From NCBI GenBank assembly GCA_001466705.2, contig LATX02000200.1:2170001-2234000 (forward strand): a stretch of 64,000 nt of DNA. Direction: 5' to 3'. A program made the position numbers and the translations under genes. The notes beneath the pieces were generated by a model. The model had not been told where the DNA came from. It ran no database searches and was given only the letters and a program-made list of their open reading frames with translations. Numbering within the stretch: the first letter of the stretch is position 1; every line of letters begins with the position of its first letter. Positions 46,472-58,658 of the stretch are shown in pieces. The stretch is from Moniliophthora roreri. Its lineage: Eukaryota; Basidiomycota; Agaricomycetes; Agaricales; Marasmiaceae.

Positions 46472-49443
46472 TCAAGGCAGATTGTACTTGATTTTATAGT
46501 CCAGGTATAACTCCATTGAATGTTTAAGTCCGCTCGGTCTCAACCACTGATTATGAGAAGAGTCGTACCCTTTCCAGGAAATGAGGTAATGTGTAGGACG
46601 GCTGTTCTTTCTCTTTGGTTGATGTCCGATAATCGCCTCCACTTCAAACTCTTCCTGTCCTTCCACTATGTCGGGTGGAGGTTCTAAGAAGTTAGGACCA
46701 TGAGTTTCCATTTCCTTGTATGGCGTGAGTAATCTGGCATGGAACACAGGATGGATTCGCCATTGAAATGGCAATTTCAGCTTGTATGTCACCAGACCTA
46801 GAACCTCTTCTATTTGGAATGGGCCTTTCTGTTTTGGGGATAGTTTCGGCAATGGGTAACCAAGAGATAAATTCTTCCCTTCTAACCAGACCTTTTGACC
46901 CTTTTTGAATTTATCAAATGTTCTGCTTCTTTCTTTGACCTTCCGAGCTGCAATGTCTAGAAGTGCAGAAGTTTCCTCTCTGAGCTTCTTCAATTTGGTG
47001 AGTCTTTGTTCAACCAAAGGAACGGTAGATTTGTCAAATATGGTGGGAAGGGGTCTTGGATAGTATCCCATTGTGAGGTAGAATGGGGATTGGCGAGTAG
47101 TGGAATGGGTTCTGGAATTATGGGCAAACTCTGTGAAGTGTAGAAGATCCTTCCACTTCGTTTGTTCTTTGGCGCAAAAGAACTGCAAATAGATTTCCAC
47201 TTTCTGATTGACTCTTTCGGTTTCACCATCCGTTTGTGGGTGATACACGGTACTTAGCAGTTGTTTGATCCCTAATATCCTTCCCATCTCCCTGAATACT
47301 TCAGCTGCAAATCGGGGGTCTCTATCTGATATAATCTTGTCTGGAAGTCTGAAGCGCTTGTGCACATGGTGGAAAAGAAGTTTGGCTGTTTCCATGGCAT
47401 CAATTTTCTTGTTGCATGGGATGAAAACCACCCCCTTAGTAGCCGCGTGGTCGACCATGACCAATATAGAATCACAATCGTCTATCAGGGGTAAATCTGT
47501 AATCAAGTCCATCATGATGATCTGATATAGTAACACATCTTTGTGCCCCCCAATGGGGTGTAATGGGACTCTGGTGGGATGTGTGTTTATTTTCATTTGT
47601 TGGCATGCTGCGCACCCATCAACAAACATTTTAATAAACTTAGTCATCCCCAGCCACCAATAATTTCATTGAACTTCATTTAATGTGTTCTATTGTTCAG
47701 AGTGTCCATGAGGTAAGGCTTTATGGATTTTCTTGACCAACGTTTGTCGTAATGCTTCATCATTTGGCACGTAACACCAGTCTTTGTAGAAAAGAAGATC
47801 CCCATCAATTCTCCAGTCTTGAAGTGATGACTTGATAGGGGTTGTTCCATGTTCTATCAGATTTTCTAATGTCATCTGATGGAAGTCGTCCGTTGACATT
47901 GCCTTTTCTAGACTGTCCCTGAGCTCCACATTGATAATGTTAACGAATAACTTATCAGGTAGCATGATAGTGTCTTCATTGTCATTTTCTTCAGCGTCAA
48001 TAAGATCTGGTCTCCAAGACAATGCATCTGATTGTGCCATCTTCGTTCCTGGCACATGCACAAGTTGCAAGTCGAACTGGGTTAAGAATAGGCTCCATTG
48101 TGCTTGTTGCCTGTTCAACTTCTGTGCAGTGCGGAAGTAAGTGAGATTTTTGTGGTCAGATAGAATGGTCACCAGATGAGGTGCTCCCAGCAGGTAATGT
48201 TGCCACACCTTCAACGCATTGACAATTGCTAGAAGTTCTCGATCGTAGATTTCATAATTCCGCTCTGTCAGTGTAAAGGCATGGGAAATGTATCCACATG
48301 GGTGAAGCTCTCCATCTGGTCCTTTCTGTCGTAATACAGCCCCTGTCACCCATTTTGAAGCATCAGCTTCTATTACAAATGGTTGTGTGTTGTCTGGCAT
48401 CTTCAGGATCGGTTGTTGTAAAAACTTGGCTTTCAGGACGTCGAATGCTATTTGACATCTTTTTGTTCATTCAAAGGTTGACATTTTCTTTGTGAGGTCG
48501 TGTAACGGTCGTGCCAGTTCCACATATTTTCCTATGAATTTCTGATAGAAATTTGCAAAACCTAAGAATGAACACACACCTTTGACTGTGGTTGGCGCTT
48601 CCCATTCTGCTATCTCTGCTAATTTCATCGGATCCATTTGCTTGTGCCCTGGTGTTATAATGAGTCCTAGGAAAAACATTTTTGCTACTTCGAATTTGCA
48701 TTTCTCTGGTTTCAGAAAAAGGTCATTTTCACGTAAGCGTTCCAGGACACGATGAGTGCAAAGTTGATGGAGTTCTAGATCATCCGAAAAGATCAAAATG
48801 TCATCCATGTAGACTATGCACCATCCTTCATTGATGAAATCCTTCAGGATATCGTTCATAAAGGCTTGGAATGTTGCTGGTGAATTCGTGAGTCTGAAGA
48901 ACATGACTGTTGGTTTGAAAAGGCCATGTGGTGTTTTGAACGCTGCTTTCCATTGATCTCCATCTTTGATTCGGATGTTGTTATAACTGTTTTGTAAGTC
49001 TAGTTTTGTGAAAACTTTTGCATTTTTCAACTTGTCGACGAGGTCGGTGACTAGAGGAAGAGGATACCGGTTTTTTATCGTGCCATTGTTGAGATCTTGA
49101 TAATCCTGACAGGGTCGTAATGCTCCAGCTTCTTTTTTTGCTACAAAGAAGAAGGGTGATGCCATTGGTGGTTTTGATGGTTGGATGTACCCTTTTCAGA
49201 GGTTTTCATCCAAAAACTTGTCTTGTTCTTCATGTTCTTTTGGAGAAAGTGAATAGACTTTGCAGTCTTTTGGTTTGAAATCTGGTTTAAGGTCAATGGC
49301 GTGATTGTAGGGTCAGGAAGGAGGAAATCTTTCAGCCTTTTTCTTTTCGAATCTGTCTTTGTAATCCACAACATATGGTGGAATTAATTCCTCCAATGGT
49401 TTGGCTTTTGTTTCATGAGCTTGGGCCAGCACTTGGGAAGCGG
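46472..49443 (-). pseudogene. Gypsy-1 pol: reverse transcriptase, RNase H, integrase, chromodomain
   Basis: The reverse transcriptase has the YMDD box (VYMDDILIFSDD) in a stretch beginning MASPFFFVAKKEAGALRP. RNase H follows (FVIEADASKWVTGAVL, YEIYDRELLAIV). Integrase has CAACQQMK, MMDLITDLP, SDRDPRFA and TDGETERVN, so the DDE residues appear present. The C-terminus ends in a chromodomain-like segment (HYLISWKGYDSSHNQW). The frame is interrupted, for example TGA at 48467-48469 after STFE, TAG at 47690-47692 after HSEQ, and TGA at about 47666-47668 before NYWWLG, so the polyprotein cannot be made whole. The final block 47647-46472 is open for 391 codons. Confidence 0.9.
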
Positions 49444-49886
49444 TGTTATGCTCATACAACTTGGCTCAGCCATGAACTGTACGAGACATGCTTATGCATC
49501 TCCTCCATCATAACCTACAGGTTCCATTAATCTCTGCCATTGTACATCTTACAACATATTTTCTTGTAGCGACATCTTGGTCATTGTCCTCATGGACTAC
49601 ATACGTCCTCCACATTGTATTCTCTCCCAGTAGATATAAACCACTGTATTCTACTGATATACCCCAAGTGGAAAATTAACATTGTTCTACGCTCTTCTCC
49701 TTTCTCCTGCTACTCTGCTCTTGATCTCGCTTGTTCAGAGACCCTTCATCTTGGCCAGGCTCCATAGTTCAGTAGTGCTGTTGCTGATAGCTTCAGCGAA
49801 CCCTTCTCCTTAGTATGGTGATCCTCATACAGCACTCTCTTTGCTGTTCGGCCATACTCGTCCTCATCTTTTGCATAGTCCTAACA
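49444..49886 (+). repeat. Gypsy-2 5' LTR
   Basis: Begins tgttatgctcatac and ends catagtcctaaca. Matches 56306-56747 with scattered mainly transition differences. Confidence 0.9.
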
Positions 49887-49913
49887 GTATTTTCCACTTC
49901 GAACTGCTGAATC

Positions 49914-52090
49914 ATGGATCTCTTTTCTTCCTTCCGTTCACAATCTCCTGCTCCTACTTCCTTCACTGCCAAACAACCAACTAGAGCCGAATCCCAATGT
50001 CAAAAGCAAGATGCCAACCGCAATCTCCGGGCGCAATGTCAAGCTGCAGGAGTCCCTGCGTCTTCAGGTAAGGCAGGGCATACTGCACGCATGAAACCTG
50101 CTTTCCAAAAGCAGAGCAACTTCATTTAGAATTCGCTCAAAGACAGCAGTTCATGGACTGGGCCGTTGTCAGGCAGTCTTTTCACTTACGACTCCATTTC
50201 CACACACCTTTCACACCAGTCCTCTCAGACAGGCTTTCTCTCTTCCCCTTTTCCTTCAACATTTGGATCCGACAAATACCTTGGTTGGCCGAGCATGTTT
50301 TCTTCCTTCGAATCACCTCTTGACTCAGAAGCACCTGACGGTTCTGGCAACACTGGTCAGCAGGCTGGACCTCTGGATGAGAAGGATGACGAAGAAGGCT
50401 CTGTTGCAGACTTCACACTGCCTCACCAACCAGCTCCAGATGGAGATGGTGATGAGGAAGGAGGAGACGGAGATGACGGAGTGCCTGGTGATGGACCTGG
50501 TGGTGGTGGTGGAGATGATCCCCCACCTCCCAGCAGCGGAGGAGGAGGTGGTAGTGGTGGTAGGCATGGCAGATGCAGTTGTTCTTGGGGCCAATCCCCC
50601 GAAAATGATGAAGCTCTTCTCGCTTTCTGATCCATGACTCGTGTCCTCAGCTCCTTAGCCAATCATCTGGAATTAACAGGCAACCTAGGAAGATCATCTC
50701 ACACGAAGTCCAAACTCAAAGAACCCGACACATACGATGGTAGCAACCCAAAGCTCCTGAAACCTTGGCTAGTGTCTCTCACCCTTCACTTCAATGACTG
50801 ACCCGACGCCTTCTCTGCTGACACTTTGAAAGTCATGTTTGCCCTTTCCTTCCTTCATGGCAATGCATTGAAGTGGTTCCAGCACGACATTCTTGGCATT
50901 CGGCTGGGGCCCAAAGCTCTTTGGACCGAGAACTATGCCGCATTCGTAAACGAACTCTGGATCAACTTTGGACCTCGTAACTCATGAGCCAAAGTGGAGG
51001 ACACTCTCAACAACCTCCAGATGTGTGATGCCGATCACATCTGCACCTATGATCTCAAGTTCCAGAACGCTATGGTTGAACTGGATTGGGGCGAGAATGC
51101 CTTCTCTTACCAGTACTACTAGGGTCTTCCCGACCACATCAAGGACGAGATGTCTTGTGTCAGCCGACCCGACTCTTTCCACATGCTCCGAGATCTCACC
51201 CGTTCGATTGATGACTGGTATTGGTCTCGACAGGCTGAGAAAGCTCACATGTCAGGATCTGCCCAGTCTTCAGGTCCCAAGTCTGGCACCAGTTCTAGTT
51301 CTGGGGGCAAGGATGTTACATTACTTGTGTAGCAACGTCAACTCTAACCACTTTAGCGAAGTGTAACCTCCGTTTAAGTAGTTATTCAAGTTCAAGTTTA
51401 AGTTTGTTCAGTGGATACTGAAGTTCAGAGGTCCAATCAATCGTGGCGTTGACACAAGTTAAATAAACCAGGTCAAGCTAAAGACTTAGAGTCTCAGCTT
51501 GAGCGCTTAAATACGTACAACCGGTCTTATGCTATCTATATACATATAGCGATGAAGTTGGTGATTGTCTAAGGTTTCCCGGGTTCATCAGGATATGAGT
51601 AATACAAGTACAAAGGGATAGGTAAAATGGGGATTTGGAAGGCATATGAGTCCGATAGAAGGGGAAGCATGGAGATGAGAAGGAAAAGGGGGCTGGGAAA
51701 GCATATGAGTCCAATAGAAGGGGAAGCATAGAAGGTATCACAATGAAGAAAAAGAGAAAGTTCGTATCAAAGGATAGCAAGGGTTTGTCTTTGAGCGGGA
51801 ACTCAGGTTCCAACTCCAACTTGGGCAATTCCGGATCCTCAGACCAAGGCTCTTCCTCTTCCTCTTCCACTGCTAAGTCAAAGTCTGGTTCTGGAAAACT
51901 GACGGACAAAGAACGCAAGCGCCGACAGGAGAACGGTCTTTGCATGTTCTGCGGTGACAAGCACGACATCAACAACTGTGCGAAGAAGAAGGCCTGCGAC
52001 GTGAAAGGTAAAGCATCTGGACGTGCTGCCTCTGTTGATGAAGCACCCTTGGCTGACAAAGCTGATGGGTCTGCTGAGTCAAAAAACTAG
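49914..52090 (+). pseudogene. Gypsy-2 gag, interrupted
   Basis: The N-terminal part is acidic and Gly/Pro-rich (50166-50630). A capsid-like part follows ([28 protein letters not shown]). In-frame stops: TGA 50799-50801, TGA 50985-50987 and TAG 51120-51122. The C-terminal part (51743-52090) has a Ser-rich linker and the knuckle [13 protein letters not shown] (C-x2-C-x3-H-x4-C). Between them, about 51315-51742, lies an LTR-like insertion. Confidence 0.8.
51315..51742. mobile_element. LTR-like insertion inside gypsy-2 gag (solo LTR candidate)
   Basis: Interrupts gag between GGKD and KKKRKFVSK. Its start (ttacattacttgtgtagcaa) and several internal blocks (caagttcaagttt, aggtcaagctaaag) resemble the gypsy-1 LTR, so it looks like a diverged solo LTR of a related family. 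I could not fix both ends or a target duplication. Confidence 0.6.
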
Positions 52091-52158
52091 ACTGTGGCTC
52101 TGATACCTCAACACCAGATCAGAGTTGCGTTAATCCTTCTGGTGTTATCCACGAGGTC

Positions 52159-55100
52159 ATGCTCAATGCATCCGCTCTTTCCAGTCATTCCCTACGTATC
52201 CCTCTTTCCTCCACTTACTCTACCAATGAACTTATAGAGAATGATTCCCCCAATGGCCTTTCTTCCCCTTTCCAAACTTTACTTCTACATTTTCTTGCTC
52301 TTGTCGATTCCAGTTCTTCCCATTGTTTTATAGACTCCAACTTTGTATGAATAAACTGCATTCCCACCAAAACAATTCCTCCTGTGCAACTCAAACTCCT
52401 AGACGGTTCAAACGGTATGCTTATCACTGAGACGGTCACTCTTCTGATCCGTTTCAGCCATGGAGAAACTCTCTATCTGGATTTCTATATCACCCGACTA
52501 GATTCAGAGTGCAATCTAGTGCTAGGATACAACTGGCTCACCTGCTACAATCTGTTGATTGACTGGGCTGAGGGCAGTATTACATTCTGGCACTCTGACA
52601 CATCCTCTCCTCCCTCCACAGCTCTGCAACCTGCATTGGCTGAGTCTGACACCTCGTCGGACACTATGCCACCCTCCGTTTTGCCTAAACCTCGTACGAC
52701 GCTCCCTTTGCCTACTAGGAAGCCACATAAGCCCTTCTGGCTGTACGAACTGATCTACTCCTTACCTGAAACTCATGCTGCAGAAGCACCCATCTCCATC
52801 ATTTCCGCTGCCGCATTCCTTCGCGCCTGTAATGAGCCTGGTGCACAGCAATTCACTCTCTATGCTATGGACCTGAGTACAGAGTCTTCTGGTAAGGCTG
52901 GTGACATTGAGCCGGTTGATATGTCTGCCGTCCCTACTCCCTATCATGAGTTTGCATCTGTTTTCAATGAAGATCTTTCCTGGAAGCTTGCCAACCACTG
53001 AGAGTTCGATCTGAAAATTGAACTTGAGGAAGAAGCTCAGCCACCTCTCGGCCAAGTTTACCTTCTCTTGGGCAACAAGCTGGCAGCTCTTTGGGAATTC
53101 CTAGATGACAATCTTTGCAGTGGATTCATCACCTCCTCAGGCTCTCCCTTTGGAGCACTGGTACTCTTCGTCAAGAAGAAATCTGGGGCCCTACGCCTAT
53201 GTGTGGATTTTCGAGGTCTTAACAAGATCACCAAGAAGGACTGCTATTCTCTTCCCCTCATTTCCAACCTTCTCGATGCCCTGAGTAAGGCCAAAGTCTA
53301 TACCAAGCTTGATCTTCGCCATGCGTACCATCTTGTATGAATTGCTGAAGGTGACGAGTGGAAAACTGCATTCCGGACCCGATACGGCTCTTATCAATGG
53401 AACGTCATCCCCAAAGGACTCACCAACGCTCCTGCCACTTTCCAGCGCTTCGTCAATTCCATCTTTGCTGATCTCTTGGACGTCTGTGTTGTCATCTACC
53501 TCGACGACATTCTCATCTATTCTGAGAACATGGACGATCATGAGAAACACGTTAAGGAAGTCCTCCGATGATTGAAAAAGCACGGCCTATACTGTAATCC
53601 GAAGAAGTGCGAGTTCCACATATCCAAATGTGAATTCCTCGGCTTCATACTCTCACCCGATGGCTTCCACATGGCTGAAGACAAGGTCTGAGCTATCGCC
53701 GACTGGCCCATTCCCCAAAAAATCAAAGACATCCAATCCTTCCTAGGTTTCTGCAACTTCTACCGCTGGTTCATCTACGGCTACTCTGACATCACTATCC
53801 CTCTCACTCAACTCACTAGGAAGGACGTCTGATGGAACTGGAGACCTGAGGCTCAGAAAGTGTTCAAAGACCTTAAGGAAGCATTCACCTGAGCACCGGT
53901 ACTGACTCACTGGGAGCCCAACTGCCCAATCATGATTGAAACTGATGCATCTGACTATGCTATTGCCACCATTCTTTCCATTACCCTTTCCAACAGCGAA
54001 CTCCACCCAGTTGCTTTTCTCTCTCGAACCCTCACTGGAGCTGAACTCAACTATGACACACACGACAAAGAATTGCTAGCCATCTTCGAAGCATTCAAGT
54101 TGTGGCGTCACTACCTCAAAGGTGCTGCTAACCCGATCAACATTGTCACTGACCACAAGAACTTGGAATACTTTTCCACTACCAAGATTCTAACCCGACA
54201 ACAAGTCTGATGGTTGGAGTACTTATCCGCCTTCAACATGGTAATCCGTTTTCGGCTGGGAAGATTAGGTGTCAAGCCTGATGCCCTGACTAGACATTGG
54301 GACATCTACCCTAAAGAGGGGGATACCGGCTACGCGTCAGTCAATCCACAGAATCTTCGGCCAATCTTTACCGAAGAACAGCTGATCTCCTCACTCCGGG
54401 CAACCTACTTAGAGGAACCCATTCTCCAAGCAAGTGTTCTCATGGACATCGAGAAACTTCATTCCGACATCTGAACCGCCCTTCCCTCTGACCCTGAAGC
54501 CGTTGCAGGCATGCAACATGTGCAGAAAGGTCACAACCAATGGACAATTGATGACTCTGGTCTCCTCCAACTAGATGACAGGATCTTTGTACTCTTGGCC
54601 AACGACCTCCACCTACAAGTCTGCAAGCACCATCACAACTATGTCCTTGCTGGTCACTTTGGCCAGAACCATATGCTAGCAATCATTTGGCATTCATACA
54701 CCTGGCCTTGGATCCGGGATTTCTTCAAGGATTATGTTAGGTCATGCACTGACTGTGGCAGGAACAAGTCTCATCAACATCGGCTGTACAGAATGCTCAA
54801 GCCCTTACCCGTTCCAACCCGACCTTGGGATTCCATCTCTCTTGACTTCATTGAACAGCTCCCCGATTCCAATGGTCACACATCTATCCTCATCATCATT
54901 GATCATGTGTCCAAACAAGCCATCTTCATTCCTCTTCCAAAAAAAATCACCTCCAAAACTCTCGCACAACTTTTTGTTATCCATGTCTTCTCCAAACATG
55001 GTGTTCTGAACCATGTTACCTCCAATCACAGATCCGAATTCATTTCGTCCTTCAGCTGAAGCCTCGGACAAGCCCTGAACATGACATTGCACTTTACTTC

Positions 55101-55500
55101 CAGTTACCACCCCAAAGCCGATGGACAAACCGAACAAGCAAATCAGACATTGAAACAGTATCTTCGGATGTACTGCACTTACCAGCAGGACAACTGGGAT
55201 GTCTTGTTACCTCTTGCAGAGTTTGCTTACAATAATGCTCCTAACACTTCCACAGGTATCTCTCCTTTCTTCACCAATAAGGAATACCACCCAAACATCA
55301 CAGTACACCCGGAATACCATCTTGCATCTCAGAAAGCTCGCAACTATGTCAGCAACCTCAACGACATACACCAGTTCTTACACAATGAGATCAAGGCTGC
55401 CCAGGAAGCTTACAAAACCATGGCCGATAACCGATGAAAACCTGCACCCGACTTCCAAGTTGGCCAACAAGTCTACATTCTAGCCAAGCACATTAAGATA
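52159..55500 (+). pseudogene. Gypsy-2 pol: protease, reverse transcriptase, RNase H, integrase, with ten in-frame TGA
   Basis: The protease region reads LALVDSSSSHCFIDS where DSG is expected. Reverse transcriptase: [44 protein letters not shown] (YLDD box). RNase [24 protein letters not shown]. Integrase: LAGHFGQNH, CTDCGRNK, LDFIEQLP, and FTSSYHPKADGQTEQ. The stop codons, all TGA and all in one frame from the second onward, are at 52999, 53338, 53569, 53689, 53830, 53890, 54208, 54472, 55057 and 55435 (first base). Several fall where gypsy elements normally have Arg. The integrase catalytic Asp block reads SNHRSEF, so the second Asp is lost as well. Confidence 0.92.
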
Positions 55501-55533
55501 ACTTGGCTGACAAAGAAGCTTTCAGAGAAGTAT

Positions 55534-56136
55534 TTAGGTTTCATACGTCCCATCATCTTCACCCACCGCCGGAGTCGTGTTTCTCACACGAGCATGCTCC
55601 TCACACTCTCTCCTCAACCTCTCTACCCATTCCTTCTCTACCCTCTCTTGTTCGGTACGCTTGGCACACTCCCTCTCTTCCTTCTCTTCCTTCTTGGCCT
55701 TGCGAACTGCCTCCAGCCATGCCAAAATCTGCCCGTCCTCTATCCCCTCATAAGCAACCTGCCACTGCTTCCATTCAGCGAGCTGCTCCTCCTGGGCTTC
55801 CACTGCAGCCAGCCATTCCTCCTTGATTCAGCTCCGTGCAGAGTTAGCCACCCTCATATGAGCTGAGTGGAGAGTGGCACTTTTGCTGGGTTTGCAGACA
55901 GGAAGAGGAGGGTATTTGGGTTCAAGGACCTCGGCCGGGAACTCGAGAATAGGCATCTCCGGTGCCATTGCCCTGTGAACCTCAGGATCCTTCCAGGTAC
56001 GAGTCGGCCGAGAGTATGTGTGGCTGCCAAGATTAGGAATGTCAGAGGCAGGGTAACTCTCTGCGGTCTTGTAGCTGTCAGCACTGACCTGAGTGCTTGA
56101 GGAGGCTTCGGCCGACATTGCATGATTGAACTTCAT
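55534..56136 (-). pseudogene. Antisense ORF carried by gypsy-2
   Basis: On the strand opposite to gag-pol, between integrase and the 3' LTR, a ~200-codon frame starts MKFNHAMSAEASSSTQVSAD and ends EDDGTYET. It has a Ser/Pro-rich N-terminal half and a charged, Glu/Arg/Lys-rich C-terminal half likely to form a coiled coil (AVRKAKKEEKEERECAKR). It is interrupted by one TGA (55830-55828) between ANSARS and IKEEWLA, exactly the CGA-to-TGA type seen in pol. Function unknown. Without that stop it would be a single continuous frame, suggesting it was once a real gene of the element. Confidence 0.65.
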
Positions 56137-56305
56137 GGGGGAATTGCAATGGAGTCAAGGTCCATTCAGGCTTCCTTTTTATATGTTTCCCTTTTCTGCA
56201 GCCACATGATACTTCCTTCCATCATCTTCTGCACCATTCTTCTCCATTGTTCTGCTTATTTCCTTTTCTATAACGTTCCTCCAGGGTCGGAACCTAAGGG
56301 GGGGC

Positions 56306-56747
56306 TGTTACACTCATACGACTCAGCTTGGCCGTGAACTGTACAAGACATGCTTATGCATCTTCTCTGTCATAACCTACATGTTCCATTAATCTCTGCC
56401 ATTGTACATCTTACAACATGTTTTCTTGTAGTGATATCTTGGTCATTGTCCTCATGGACTACATATGTCCTCCACATTGTATTCTCTCCCAGTAGATATA
56501 AACCACTGTATTCTACCAATATACTCCAAGTGGAAAATTAACGTTGTTCTACACTCTTCTCCTTTCTCCTGCTACTCTGCTCTCGATCTCGCTCATTCAG
56601 AGACCCTTCATCTCAGCCAGGCTCCGTAGTTCAGTAGTGCTGTCACCAATAGCTTCAGCGAACCCTTCTCCTTAGTATGGTGATCCTCGTATGGCACTCT
56701 CTTTGCTGTTTGGCCATACTTGTCCTCGTCTTTCACATAGTCCTAAC
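56306..56747 (+). repeat. Gypsy-2 3' LTR
   Basis: Begins tgttacactcatacg and ends tcctaaca. Followed by the target duplication agcag. Confidence 0.9.
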
Positions 56748-56769
56748 AAGCAGATAACTTAGTGTTGAT

Positions 56770-57340
56770 TCAAATCTCGTCACTGTCCTCTTCTCCCCAG
56801 ATGAAAGAGCGAATCAAAACTTTGTCATCTTCAATGGCATCTAAAACTCCTTTAAACACTGGCATGGTTCTCTGAGCCAAAATCTTCCTTCTGAGTCTGA
56901 ACTGAATGACTCCTGTTACCCAATCTATGTCTGGGTTGTGTTCTTGTAACCATGGTAGTCCAAGAATAAATCGTTCTGGTCCTAATCCTGAGATGAGAAG
57001 AGTTTCCTTCATAAATCTGTCTCCAATATTGATATCCAGAGTGATTGAGTGTGTGATCCATCCAGTTTTGTTCCTGGTGCCATCAACGTTATAGACTTTG
57101 ATGGGTTTGGTTAACTTTGTCCATGGCTTCTTGATGTGCTGCACTTCTTCTTTACGAATGAAGTGCCCTCCAGCTCCCGAGTCAATCAGAGCCTTTCCTT
57201 CGACAATTTCTGTCCTGATGTTGTATAAAAGAGGCACATGCATAGAGTGGTGATTCAACTTAGCTAGTACAATGTTCGAGATCGTAATTGCTGGTGGCAA
57301 GAGTGTCGGCCTCTTCCGCCCTTTTAAAAACCCTCCTTCC
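56770..57340 (-). pseudogene. Gypsy-1 aspartic protease region
   Basis: An open frame of 176 codons with the retropepsin active site ALIDSGAGGHFI and a downstream FILGLPWLQEHNPDIDW segment. It ends at TGA 56772-56770 after EEDSDEI, where the reading would otherwise continue INTKLSA into the gypsy-2 insertion site. The active-site DSG is intact, unlike gypsy-2. Confidence 0.85.
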
Positions 57341-57399
57341 CCATGAGATCAAAAATCTCTTCCTGTTCCGCTTCTCCCTGTTCCAACACCATCACTTTA

Positions 57400-58445
57400 A
57401 TCTTTGTGAATGTCTCTCAAGCTGAGAGTCGCTTCGGCAGTTCATATTGTACTGGTGGGTTTTGGTTGGTCTGCTTCTTCAATGGGCAATCCCTTGAGAT
57501 GTGTCCGACTTTAGCGCAATTGAAGCACTTCCCTTGAGCGAGATAATCTCGCTTGTCCAATTCAGATACTCTCCCAATAGTCACTTCTTTTTCCTTTCTC
57601 TGTATCTTGGGTTTAATTGGTTCTCTTCCCATTCATTTCTTTTTCTGCACTATGGCAAACTTGTATTGGTTGTCGTAGCGGATGGAAAGGCTGAACCATT
57701 CGTCGAGCGTGGTTGGAGCTCCTTCTGAATGAAGCATGATTTTGTTGACCAATGATTCAGGAAGTCCTTCTTTGAAGAATTTGATCAATACTTCATCGTC
57801 GTATCCAGTTTCCATAGCGAGAAGTCGAAATTAGTTGACATAATTGTCGGCTCATTCCTTCATTTGAAGTTCTTCAATCCGAATTTGGGTGTCTCCTTTG
57901 ACATCAATGGGTTGCCAGTATGCCCTAAACCTCGCCTTAAAATCATCCCATTTTTCTTCAGCTGCTTTCTTTGCTATAGTCGACTTTGGGTCTTCAGGGA
58001 AGATCTTCATTTGTTCTGTCATCTTCCATTCCTTGGTTCGTCCTTTGAGAAGGGAAAGAAGAAGCAACTTCTTCTTTTCGTCGGTGTTGTATTTTGAGGC
58101 GTTCATTCTGAAGAAAACCTCGAGGTTGAGGAGGAATCGTCGGGTGTCTTTATGATCACTTTCATATGGATCGGGTTTAGATGTCTTGGCATCATCATCT
58201 TTTCAGTTATCAATTGTTTTGATTATGGATGTTGCAATAGTAGCCACCCATTGAGCATCTGAATTGTCCTGCTCTTGCTTCAGTTGAACATTGGGAGCAA
58301 GATCGGTGGGTTGATCACTGGAACGTCCTGGAGTTGTCATGTCTGGTTCTGATGGGATTTCATCGAGATTTTTAGGCTCGCTGGTAGGGCTCAGTTCTGG
58401 GGAAGACTTGGCTTTGGTTTCTGAAGATTCTGTTTCTTTGTTCAT
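57400..58445 (-). pseudogene. Gypsy-1 gag, interrupted
   Basis: Begins MNKETESSETKAKSSPELSP. It contains a capsid-like domain (FFRMNASKYNTDEKK, WDDFKARFRAYWQPIDVKGD, FFKEGLPESLVNKIM) and a classical CCHC knuckle CFNCAKVGHISRDC near 57500. Stops break it at 58205-58203, 57854-57852 and 57635-57633 (all TGA), plus a TAA near 57833. The TGA codons follow TIDN, QMKE and QKKK. Confidence 0.88.
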
Positions 58446-58658
58446 TTGGAGACCTTCGATGGCTCCTCTCCACTGACTACGAGTAATTTGGTGCGGGGTT
58501 CATTCTGGGTTCAGGTTCAACAATTGCTTGGCTACTTCGAGCTGTTTGTCAAGTTCAGTTTCTTCGTGAGCCATAAGGCAGGCTCGTGGCAGTGTTGTGG
58601 TTCAGTTCAGAGGTGATGCCTTGACCTAGACAGGTCGGCAACAATCAGCTTGACCTTT

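Larger units (their letters stand above)
49444..56747 (+). mobile_element. Second Ty3/gypsy element nested in gypsy-1 (gypsy-2)
   Basis: LTRs 49444-49886 and 56306-56747 (443 and 442 bp, tgtta...taaca ends). A 5-bp target duplication reads agcgg on the left and agcag on the right, differing by one CpG-to-CpA change. The plus-strand order is gag, protease, reverse transcriptase, RNase H, integrase, then an antisense ORF. A purine run (aaggggggg) precedes the 3' LTR. All major frames carry TGA stops. Confidence 0.92.

Noticed and set aside
50325..50662. Minus-strand Pro/Ser-rich ORFs opposite gypsy-2 gag
   Set aside because: Mirror of the Gly/Asp-rich low-complexity coding strand; not an independent gene.
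49444..56747. Stop-codon reassignment (TGA read as Arg) in the gypsy elements
   Set aside because: Host genes such as HAT1, ZnF-A and the P450 use TGA as a normal stop, and the same region shows other CpG-type missense changes. Mutational decay explains it better.
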